Shown: piece by piece, positions 1 to 5,446 of the stretch
Layout of the letters: each line of letters begins with the position of its first letter
Position numbering within the stretch: the stretch's first letter is position 1
From: Gemmatimonadaceae bacterium
GTDB lineage: Bacteria; Gemmatimonadota; Gemmatimonadetes; Gemmatimonadales; Gemmatimonadaceae
DNA length: 7,742 nucleotides
Assembly: GCA_017881545.1 (NCBI GenBank)
Contig: JADGQU010000099.1
Span: forward strand, 1 to 7,742
Direction: 5' to 3'
Translations under genes and position numbers: made by a program
Notes under the pieces: generated by a model
What the model saw: only the letters and a program-made list of their open reading frames with translations
Database searches by the model: none
Told to the model about the DNA's origin: nothing

Positions 1-292
1 GCGCGTGGGCATCGTGCCACCCGATCTGCTTTCTGTCGGCGTGGTCGAGACCTCGCGACCTGCTCCCGAGCCGGTGTTCACCGAGTCCGTCCCCGATCTC
101 CCCCTCACGGGCGAGGACGCTCTTTCGGACAGCGACCTGAAGCCGCGCAGTGGACGTAAGCGCGCCGGTGCCGACGATAAGAAACCGCGCCGCCCTGCGC
201 GCAAATCGCCAGTGGCATCGTCGGAAGATGGCGAGAAGCCCGCGCCCAGACGCGCTGCTCGCAAGAGCAAGAGCAAAGCGGCTAGCGAGTAG
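1..292 (+). CDS. C-terminal fragment of an unidentified protein with a basic tail (5' end outside window)
   Basis: The reading frame is open from base 2 and ends at TAG 290-292, so only about the last 96 residues are seen. GTG at base 5 could in principle be a start, but nothing suggests a gene beginning here, and continuation beyond the left edge is more likely. The first 50 or so residues are rich in Pro, Val, Asp and Glu without a motif I recognise. From about residue 47 the chain becomes a low-complexity tail of Lys, Arg, Pro, Ala and Ser blocks, for example RRPARKSP and PRRAARKSKSK. Such tails are typically disordered and often contact nucleic acid; they occur on many unrelated proteins such as topoisomerases, RNases and pseudouridine synthases, so no function can be given. 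The stop lies one base before the GTG of the DNA glycosylase gene, suggesting co-transcription and possibly translational coupling. That it is a real coding tail is fairly sure; its identity is unknown. Confidence 0.7.
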   Translation, partial: RVGIVPPDLLSVGVVETSRPAPEPVFTESVPDLPLTGEDALSDSDLKPRSGRKRAGADDKKPRRPARKSPVASSEDGEKPAPRRAARKSKSKAASE

Positions 293-293
293 T

Positions 294-959
294 GTGAGCA
301 GGCAAAAAAACTCGGGCACGGAACACTCCTCAGCGAGTCTTCTGGGCTCGAGGCCTCGCTCGCAATTCCATCGGGGTCGGATCCTCACTCCCGGGTTCTA
401 CGAGCGTGAGACTGAGATTGTCGCCCGCGAGATGCTCGGCACTGTCCTCGAATGCCAGACGGAGACGGGGACCGCCAGCGGAATCATCGTCGAGACCGAA
501 GCGTACGTCGGGGAGCACGACCTCGCCTGCCACGCAGCGGCGGGACGCACAGCGCGCACGGAAGGCCTTTATGGACCCCCGGGAATCTCGTACGTCTACT
601 TCATCTACGGGATGTACTGGTGCTTCAACGCGGTGACGCGCTCCGAGGGATTGCCGAGCGCGGTGCTCGTCCGCGCGCTGGAGCCGTTGGATGGGATGGC
701 ACAGATGCACAAGCGCCGTCCGCGCATCTCTCACACTGCGGATCTGACCAATGGTCCCGGAAAACTCTGCACCGCCCTCGGCATCACGGGCGCCATGAAT
801 GGGAAGAGCCTGCAGCGAAAACCGATCGTGATACGCGAGGGAGAACCGGTCGCCGATGAGAACATTGAAGTCACAGCCCGCATCGGCATCACGAAAAGCG
901 CCGACTGGCCACTGCGTTGGATCGTAAGAGACAACCAGTTCGTGTCGGGCCGGAGATAA
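294..959 (+). CDS. mpg: 3-methyladenine DNA glycosylase, AAG/MPG family
   Basis: Monofunctional DNA glycosylase that removes alkylated purines (3-methyladenine, hypoxanthine and others) to start base-excision repair in the cytoplasm. Of 221 residues, the fold begins near residue 30 (LTPGFYERETEIVAREMLG). Residues matching human AAG are visible: the VETEAY motif at 66-71 with catalytic Glu69 and base-stacking Tyr71 (human E125, Y127), His80 (H136), Tyr102 (Y159), DNA-intercalating Tyr105 in YFIYGMYWCFN (Y162), Asn112 (N169), and Arg127 in VLVRALEP (R182). The NGPGKL motif at 153-158 is also present. GTG 294 is chosen because it directly follows the upstream stop (TAG at 290-292), gives a normal bacterial length, and leaves enough N-terminus; the same frame is open further upstream, but that would overlap the preceding gene by about 140 bases. 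There is no clear Shine-Dalgarno, which fits coupling to the upstream gene. Family assignment is very secure; the start less so. Confidence 0.95.
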   Translation: MSRQKNSGTEHSSASLLGSRPRSQFHRGRILTPGFYERETEIVAREMLGTVLECQTETGTASGIIVETEAYVGEHDLACHAAAGRTARTEGLYGPPGISYVYFIYGMYWCFNAVTRSEGLPSAVLVRALEPLDGMAQMHKRRPRISHTADLTNGPGKLCTALGITGAMNGKSLQRKPIVIREGEPVADENIEVTARIGITKSADWPLRWIVRDNQFVSGRR

Positions 960-964
960 AAGGA

Positions 965-986
965 AACGGCCCCTTTCGGGGCCGTT
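965..986 (-). terminator. Rho-independent terminator between convergent genes
   Basis: A perfect 9-bp GC-rich stem (965-973 with 978-986) closes a TTTC/GAAA tetraloop. Read on the minus strand it is followed by a T-rich run (TTTCCTTTTAT), so it best fits as the terminator of the tdh-kbl-outer-membrane gene set, whose last stop is at 1019. On the plus strand it begins five bases after the glycosylase stop but lacks a T-tract beyond the stem, so it may end that transcript only partly or protect its 3' end. Confidence 0.8.
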
Positions 987-1018
987 CGTCCAATCGCCAG
1001 TTGCGCCAAGAGCTGCTA

Positions 1019-1660
1019 TTACTGGTCGATGGAACTTCCGAAATTGTAGCGGACGCCGAACTCGAAGAACGACAGGACGCTCGAGAAAAGGAAGCGATTG
1101 TTGCTCGGGATCATTGTCTCCTGAGCGAAGATTGCCGCGCGCCTGGTCTGGATCTGCACGCCCGCCATTCCCAATACCGAGCTGCGGCTGCGCTCACTCT
1201 CGACTGCGTCAAAGAATGAGTTGTCCGGGAAAGTGTTCGTGCTGTCGACGAAGATTCGCGCGTCACCCAGTACCACTATGGTGAACCCCAGGCCGGCATA
1301 GGGAGTGATTCCGCCAAAGTGTTTTGGAAAGGCGACTCCGGCCAGGCTCAGACGGCGCATGTCGTTCACGCGCACCGTGCGCTGCCCCGTTTTGGAAGCG
1401 GGGTCCGCGAAATCCAGGTCCTGCTGGAAAACGGACTGGTTAGCCGAGACGTACAGGCCGCCCTTCGTGCGCGTAATCAGCCAGTCGATGCCCAAGTCGG
1501 CCGTCGACCGGTTGCCCTTGTTCGGAACCGAGAATGTGTTGAGTCCCGCTTTGAAACCCCAGAACCAGGAATTATCGAAATTCCGGTTCTGCGCGTGCGC
1601 GCTCGCGGATACGACGACCGTTGCGACCAGCGCAACGGCGACTGCTCTGAGCTTCTGCAT
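1019..1660 (-). CDS. Predicted outer-membrane beta-barrel protein with signal peptide
   Basis: The 213-residue product starts with a textbook Sec signal peptide: basic start (MQKLR), a hydrophobic core to about residue 20, and an AHA signal-peptidase I site before Gln24. The mature part has alternating polar/hydrophobic stretches rich in Gly, Phe and Tyr (WFWGFKAGLNTFS, GLYVSANQSVFQQ, ITPYAGLGFTIVVLG, FFEFGVRYNF), as expected of beta-barrel strands, so a small barrel in the outer membrane is likely. The usual terminal aromatic residue is not last: the final strand ends YNF, followed by GSSIDQ. No enzymatic motif is seen and the substrate is unknown. It starts 11 bases after the kbl stop, with a GAGG ribosome-binding site (1669-1672) eight bases upstream of ATG that shares a base with the kbl stop codon, so it is probably the third gene of the tdh-kbl operon. 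A secreted beta-rich periplasmic protein is the alternative. Confidence 0.75.
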   Translation of the reverse strand: MQKLRAVAVALVATVVVSASAHAQNRNFDNSWFWGFKAGLNTFSVPNKGNRSTADLGIDWLITRTKGGLYVSANQSVFQQDLDFADPASKTGQRTVRVNDMRRLSLAGVAFPKHFGGITPYAGLGFTIVVLGDARIFVDSTNTFPDNSFFDAVESERSRSSVLGMAGVQIQTRRAAIFAQETMIPSNNRFLFSSVLSFFEFGVRYNFGSSIDQ

Positions 1661-1671
1661 TAAGGCGTCCT

Positions 1672-2877
1672 CTAGATTGTGCCAAGCTTCTTCCCGACGG
1701 TCTTGAAAGCCGCGATGGCCTGGTCCAGATCGTCGCGTGAATGGGCAGCACTGAGCTGACAGCGCACACGCGCCTGCCCTTGAGGAACGACCGGAAAGCC
1801 GAACCCCGTCACAAAGACGCCTTCATCCAGCAACATGTCACTCATCTTGATGGCTGTCGCCGTCTCCCCGACGATTATAGGGACGATTGGGGTCTCGCCC
1901 GGTAATGGCTTGAACCCGGCCTCGGCAATCGCGCCCCGGAAGTAGCGGGTGTTGTCGTGCAGCTTCTTCACCAGCTCGGGATGGTGCTCCAGCTGCCTGA
2001 TCGCTCCGAGGGCGCTGGCCGCCACCGTCGGGGGGAGCGCATTCGAGAAGAGTTGAGGTCGTGAACGCTGGGTGAGCATGTCGCACAGCGACGCCGGCCC
2101 CGCCACGAATCCGCCGGCCGCGCCACCCAGCGCCTTGCCGAGCGTAGACGTGATGATGTCCACCTCGCCCAGCACGCCGAAATGCTCGGCGGTGCCCCGT
2201 CCATTCGCACCGAGGACGCCCGTCCCGTGCGAATCGTCTACCGCTACGATCGCGTCGTAGTCCTCCGCCAGCTGTAGGATCTCCGGCAGCTTGGCCATGC
2301 TCCCTTCCATGGAGAACACGCCGTCCGTCCAGATGATGCGACGGCGCGCGCTCTTCGCGCTCTCGAGCTTCGACTTCAGGTCGTCCAGATCGGAATGCTG
2401 GTACACGGCGGTCGTGCATTTCGTGATCGCCTTCGCGAGCCTGACCGAGTCGATGATCGAGGCGTGGTTGAGCGCGTCTGATACCACGAAGTCGTTCTGC
2501 TCGACGATCGTCGCCGTCAATCCCTCGTTCGCGTTCCACGCCGAGACGTAGCTGAGCGAGGCCTCGGTGCCGACGAGATCGGCGATCGCCTGCTCGAGAT
2601 CGCGATGAATCGTGAAAGTACCGCAAATAAAGCGGACGCTCCCGGTACCGGCGCCGAACTTCTTCAATCCGTCCATTCCCGCGGCCACCACCGCCGGATC
2701 GTTGCACAGGCCGAGGTAATTGTTCGAGGAGAGAATAACCACGTCTCCGCGTCCCTCCATCTGGACGCGCGCGCCTTGCGGTGACGCCAGGTAGTTCAGC
2801 CGCTTGTAGACGCGATCCTGCTTCAGCTTCTCGATTGCGGCCTTGAGCTCGGAATCGAAGTTCTCGTTCAGCGCCAC
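1672..2877 (-). CDS. kbl: Glycine C-acetyltransferase (2-amino-3-ketobutyrate CoA ligase)
   Basis: PLP-dependent enzyme of the alpha-oxoamine synthase family that splits 2-amino-3-ketobutyrate with CoA into glycine and acetyl-CoA, the second step of threonine breakdown in the cytoplasm. With a GTG start at 2877 it has 401 residues, close to E. coli Kbl (398). Family hallmarks are in order: SSNNYLGL (50-57), GAGTGSVRFICGT (75-87), NHASIIDS with PLP-stacking His138 (137-144), VDDSHGTG with the ring-nitrogen Asp214 and His217 (213-220), and the Schiff-base lysine Lys248 in TSTLGKALGGAAGG (243-256). The C-terminal domain has FGFPVVPQGQARVRCQLSA (359-377). The frame stays open upstream of 2877, but the GTG has a GAGG site (2883-2886) five bases away, and extension would overlap tdh and add about 30 odd residues. 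It sits 31 bases after tdh, which supplies its substrate; this context separates it from BioF, ALA synthase and serine palmitoyltransferase. Confidence 0.96.
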   Translation of the reverse strand: MALNENFDSELKAAIEKLKQDRVYKRLNYLASPQGARVQMEGRGDVVILSSNNYLGLCNDPAVVAAGMDGLKKFGAGTGSVRFICGTFTIHRDLEQAIADLVGTEASLSYVSAWNANEGLTATIVEQNDFVVSDALNHASIIDSVRLAKAITKCTTAVYQHSDLDDLKSKLESAKSARRRIIWTDGVFSMEGSMAKLPEILQLAEDYDAIVAVDDSHGTGVLGANGRGTAEHFGVLGEVDIITSTLGKALGGAAGGFVAGPASLCDMLTQRSRPQLFSNALPPTVAASALGAIRQLEHHPELVKKLHDNTRYFRGAIAEAGFKPLPGETPIVPIIVGETATAIKMSDMLLDEGVFVTGFGFPVVPQGQARVRCQLSAAHSRDDLDQAIAAFKTVGKKLGTI

Positions 2878-2908
2878 AGCATCCTCACGTTTGATGCGAA
2901 GTTTTTTC

Positions 2909-3934
2909 TCAGGCGACTTCGAAGATGACCTTCCCGGCCTCGCCGGATTTGATCGCGGCGATCGCCGCATCCGCTTCTTTGAGCGGGAACCGATGCGTGA
3001 TGACCGGAGTCGGATCGAATTCTCCCGACTTGAGAAAGCGCGTCATCTGGTGCCACGTCTCGTACATGCGGCGGCCGACCACTCCGTAAATCGTGAGGCC
3101 CTTGAAGATCACTTCGGTCGCCAGGTCGAAGTCCACCTTCTTCGACGGAATCCCCAGCATCTGGACGCGCCCGCCAACCCGCACCAGCGCGAAAGCCTGG
3201 TGAATCGCCGCCGGCACTCCCGACATCTCGAGCACCACGTCGGCGCCGAGCCCTTCGGTCGCTCCCCGCACGAGCTTCTCGGCCTCCTCGGGATGTACGG
3301 CGTCGTTCGCGCCCATGGACTTCGCCAGCGCAAGCCTCGTGTCGTTGACGTCCGTCGCGATGATGCGGGACGCGCCCGCCGCCCTGCAGATGCCGACCGC
3401 GAATATTCCGATCGGGCCGCAGCCGGTGACAAGTACGACCGCCCCTGGAATCTCCGCGGTGAGCACCGTATGAAACGCATTCCCCATCGGGTCGTGGATT
3501 CCACCGACGTCGTAAGAGATCTCGTCGGCGAGGTGCCACACGTTCGTCGCCGGCATCGAGATGTACTCGGCGAAGCACCCGTCGCGATCGACGCCGATGA
3601 TCTTGGCGAAGGGACAAACGTGCGAGTTCCCCGTTCGGCACAGCAGGCAGCGGCCGTCGACGATGTGTCCCTCCGCCGTGACGCGATCTCCTTCCTTCAC
3701 GTCGGTGACGAGGCGGCCTACCCGCACGACATCGCCGGCGAACTCGTGTCCGACGACGAACGGCGGCTTGCACCGTCCCTGCGCCCACGCGTCCCAGTCG
3801 TAGATGTGGACATCGGTGCCGCAAACTCCCGCGCGGCGAACACGAATGAGAACTTCGTCCTCACGGATTCCGGGCTCCGCGACATCCTTGAGTTTGAAAC
3901 CTGGTGACGCGGATTCCTTTACCAGCGCTTTCAC
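2909..3934 (-). CDS. tdh: L-threonine 3-dehydrogenase, zinc-dependent
   Basis: Medium-chain zinc alcohol dehydrogenase that oxidises L-threonine to 2-amino-3-ketobutyrate with NAD+, the substrate of the adjacent Kbl. With the GTG start at 3934 the product is 341 residues, the same as E. coli Tdh, and residue numbers coincide. A GGAG site (3941-3944) lies six bases upstream. Visible: catalytic-zinc residues Cys38 (GVCGTDVHIYDWD), His63 and Glu64 (GHEFAG), the substrate-specificity His90 in EGHI, the Rossmann motif GCGPIGIFAVG with acidic ATDVN, and a C-terminal half matching the family (EMSGVP, MLGIPS, VIFKGLTIYGVVGRRMYETW). The structural zinc site has Cys96, Cys99 and Cys107, but the expected first Cys at position 93 is Asp (codon at 3656-3658). 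The catalytic set is intact, so activity is expected. It is the first gene of tdh-kbl-outer-membrane protein. The frame extends upstream to 4075 without family-like sequence, so that longer start is not used. Confidence 0.96.
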   Translation of the reverse strand: MKALVKESASPGFKLKDVAEPGIREDEVLIRVRRAGVCGTDVHIYDWDAWAQGRCKPPFVVGHEFAGDVVRVGRLVTDVKEGDRVTAEGHIVDGRCLLCRTGNSHVCPFAKIIGVDRDGCFAEYISMPATNVWHLADEISYDVGGIHDPMGNAFHTVLTAEIPGAVVLVTGCGPIGIFAVGICRAAGASRIIATDVNDTRLALAKSMGANDAVHPEEAEKLVRGATEGLGADVVLEMSGVPAAIHQAFALVRVGGRVQMLGIPSKKVDFDLATEVIFKGLTIYGVVGRRMYETWHQMTRFLKSGEFDPTPVITHRFPLKEADAAIAAIKSGEAGKVIFEVA

Positions 3935-4224
3935 GAGCAACTCCGTTGAGAGTCGACAATTCTTTTTTGTTTCGGACGCGGAAAGTTCAAACCTGCTAGT
4001 TGAGTGCCGTTTTTGGAAGTGATGACCGTGCGAGCGAATCGGCGGCTGAACGGACTCCACGCACATCTCTTGCATTCGAAAGTCGCGACGAGTTGCGGAT
4101 GTCCCCTTCGGCTCGTCATCGCAAGGATTTTGTTTGGTGACACGCGTGCCGGTCAGGACGCGATGCGTGACTCACCGTCCCACCATGGCTCTGGTGAGAG
4201 TTTACTTCATCGTGGAGAGACAAC
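3935..4224. promoter_or_regulatory. Divergent intergenic region between tdh and the 41-residue gene
   Basis: These 290 bases separate two outward-reading genes and should hold both promoters; no convincing protein gene, tRNA or other RNA is seen. On the minus strand a TTGAAC hexamer (3985-3990) lies near an A-rich stretch before tdh, but no good -10 at normal spacing follows, so no promoter is called. On the plus-strand side are short dyads: GACGAG/CTCGTC (4087-4092 with 4112-4117), a self-complementary CACGCGTG (4141-4148), and GTGACTCAC (4167-4175). GGTGACACGC (4136-4145) can pair with GCGTG-AC-TCACC (4165-4176) with a 2-base bulge. These may be operator or leader structures for the basic-peptide gene; none matches a regulator site I can name. 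Confidence 0.45.
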
Positions 4225-4350
4225 ATGGCAGCAGCGAAAAAGAAGGCGCCTCGCAAAGGAAGCAAGGCGGCCCGCAGCGCATCCGCGCGCAAGGGCGCAC
4301 GCACACGCGCGCGGAAGAAGGCAGCCCGCAAGGCCGCGCGTAAGCGGTAG
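4225..4350 (+). CDS. 41-residue Ala/Lys/Arg-rich, histone H1-like basic protein
   Basis: A short gene, ATG 4225 to TAG 4348-4350, preceded by GGAG (4214-4217) seven bases from the start and followed 21 bases later by a strong terminator; these signals make it a credible gene despite its size. The product has 14 Ala, 10 Lys and 9 Arg among 41 residues, no acidic and no aromatic residue, and ends KAARKR, so its net charge is about +19. It begins MAAAKKKAPRKGSKAARS. This composition resembles the C-terminal tails of eukaryotic H1, chlamydial Hc1/Hc2 and AlgP-like bacterial proteins, so non-specific DNA or RNA binding in the nucleoid is the likely role (inference from composition only). It could instead be a ribosome-associated basic peptide. 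No catalytic or folded domain is possible at this length. It stands alone between tdh and the convergent metallopeptidase-ligase operon. Confidence 0.75.
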   Translation: MAAAKKKAPRKGSKAARSASARKGARTRARKKAARKAARKR

Positions 4351-4371
4351 CTCCTTTCCAGTAGAGGAAAA

Positions 4372-4403
4372 CGAAAAAGCCGGCGAGATCGCCGGCTTTT
4401 TCG
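4372..4403. terminator. Strong bidirectional Rho-independent terminator
   Basis: A perfect 15-bp inverted repeat (4372-4386 with 4389-4403) has a GCCGGC core flanked by five As on the left and five Ts on the right, so it has an A-tract, GC stem and T-tract on both strands. It ends the 41-residue gene on the plus strand and the metallopeptidase-ligase operon (last stop at 4463) on the minus strand. A second inverted repeat, TTTTCGCAT/ATGCGAAAA (4398-4417), overlaps its right arm and could compete for pairing. Confidence 0.92.
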
Positions 4404-4462
4404 CATCTATGCGAAAAGCACTCTCTCAGTCTGGCACCGCGAACGTAAACGCCGGCGAAGCT

Positions 4463-5446
4463 CTATCGGGAATATCTGGCGCTGGCCAGCTCGACGATTC
4501 TTGCAATAAGCGCCGGGTACTCGAGTCCCATCTTCTGTGCGGCCCGGGCGAACTCGCTCTTCTGCTCCAGATAGCAGTTCGGATTCGCTTCGATCACATA
4601 GACCTCTTCGCTCGCGGTGACGCGTAGATCGATGCGCGCGTAGTCGCGCAGACGCAGTGCCTGGAAGGAATCAATTGCGACCTTCTGGATCTTCGCGGCC
4701 AGCTCCTCCGACAAATCAGTCGGAAAAATCGATTCAGTCCCCTCGAACTCCGCGCCCTTCTCGTCGCCGTCGTCTCCCCACTTGGCTTCCCAGCTGGCGA
4801 TCTTCGGCAAGCCCTTCGGAAACTTCGAGAAGTCGAGCTCGATTATCGGAAGCGCCTCCACTTTGCTGTTGCCGAGGACGCCGACATAGAACTCCCGGCC
4901 GTCGATGAACTCTTCTACGAGCACCGGCGACTGATACTCCTGCTGGGTGCTACTGATCACATCGAGAAGCTCCTTCACATCGTTCACGATGGACTTCTGG
5001 GTGATCCCGAGCGATGCGTCCTCCTGGGGCGGCTTCACCAGCAGCGGAAACTTGATATCGCCCACCCAATCGGATTGCCCGCGATACATCGTCGCGAACT
5101 TGGCGCTCAGAATTCCGTGAAATGCCAGCACTTTCTTCGTGAGAGTCTTGTCGCCCGCGAGAATGAGTCCGGCGGGACTCGACCCCGTGTATCGCAGATC
5201 CAGCAGATTGAGGAGCGCCGCGACATTCGACTCCAGCGCGCTCTTCCCCCTGAACGATTCTGCGAGGTTGAACACCAGCTCCGGCTGCACCTTCGTCAGC
5301 TCGTCGATCAGCGGCTGCACGGCGTCGTCTACCGCCAACCTTCGGATCGTGTGGCCGTTGTACAAGAGCGCGGCGTCGAGCTGGTCGAGTAGCGGATCAA
5401 CGGGCGGGTCGAGCGCGTCCTTGCTGTGAAGGACTGTGATCTTCAT
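4463..5446 (-). CDS. D-alanine-D-alanine ligase-like ATP-grasp enzyme
   Basis: The 327-residue cytoplasmic protein shows the ATP-grasp fold in the D-Ala-D-Ala ligase layout: an N-terminal domain with VFNLAESF (58-65), YTGSSPAGLILAGDKTLTKK (86-105), an ATP-binding lysine in FPLLVKP (133-139), a phosphate-loop-like EDASLGI (142-148), the adenine-hinge-like VLVEEFIDGREFYVGVLG (175-192), ALPIIELDF (198-206), and metal-binding residues in YARIDLRV and VIEANPN (Glu286, Asn288, Asn290). Such enzymes activate a carboxylate with ATP and join it to an amine. True Ddl landmarks are absent: no HGxxGEDG loop, NPNCYLEQ where Ddl has NTxPGMT, and EDASLG where Ddl has GSSxG. A substrate other than two D-alanines is therefore likely, perhaps a peptide or amino-acid derivative. 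The ATG overlaps the metallopeptidase stop (ATGA) and has no own ribosome-binding site, so translation is probably coupled. Family sure; substrate unknown. Confidence 0.88.
   Translation of the reverse strand: MKITVLHSKDALDPPVDPLLDQLDAALLYNGHTIRRLAVDDAVQPLIDELTKVQPELVFNLAESFRGKSALESNVAALLNLLDLRYTGSSPAGLILAGDKTLTKKVLAFHGILSAKFATMYRGQSDWVGDIKFPLLVKPPQEDASLGITQKSIVNDVKELLDVISSTQQEYQSPVLVEEFIDGREFYVGVLGNSKVEALPIIELDFSKFPKGLPKIASWEAKWGDDGDEKGAEFEGTESIFPTDLSEELAAKIQKVAIDSFQALRLRDYARIDLRVTASEEVYVIEANPNCYLEQKSEFARAAQKMGLEYPALIARIVELASARYSR

Noticed and set aside
150..293. N-terminal extension of the DNA glycosylase from ATG 150
   Set aside because: It would overlap the upstream coding tail by about 140 bases and adds Arg-rich sequence not seen in the family; GTG 294 fits the junction.
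1838..2707. Minus-strand open frame (289 codons) overlapping kbl in another frame
   Set aside because: Out-of-frame shadow of kbl, Arg-rich with no motif.
2878..2970. N-terminal extension of Kbl upstream of GTG 2877
   Set aside because: It would overlap the tdh end, and the added residues are out-of-frame tdh sequence; GTG 2877 has a good GAGG site and gives the family length.
2868..3824. Minus-strand open frame (318 codons) overlapping tdh in another frame
   Set aside because: Extremely Arg/Gly-rich out-of-frame translation of tdh.
2843..3907. Long plus-strand open frame (354 codons) opposite tdh
   Set aside because: Antisense to a gene matching Tdh at full length; composition is dominated by Arg, Asp and His with no recognisable domain.
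3935..4075. N-terminal extension of Tdh to the ATG at 4075
   Set aside because: GTG 3934 has a well-spaced GGAG and yields exactly the 341-residue family length; the extra 47 residues look non-coding.
3935..4224. Possible tRNA or small RNA, prompted by a GTTCAAACC string near 3985
   Set aside because: No matching acceptor, D or anticodon stems could be built around it.
4004..4627. Plus-strand open frame spanning the intergenic region, the 41-residue gene and the ligase tail
   Set aside because: It runs through a strong terminator and over two better-supported genes; no ribosome-binding site or motif.
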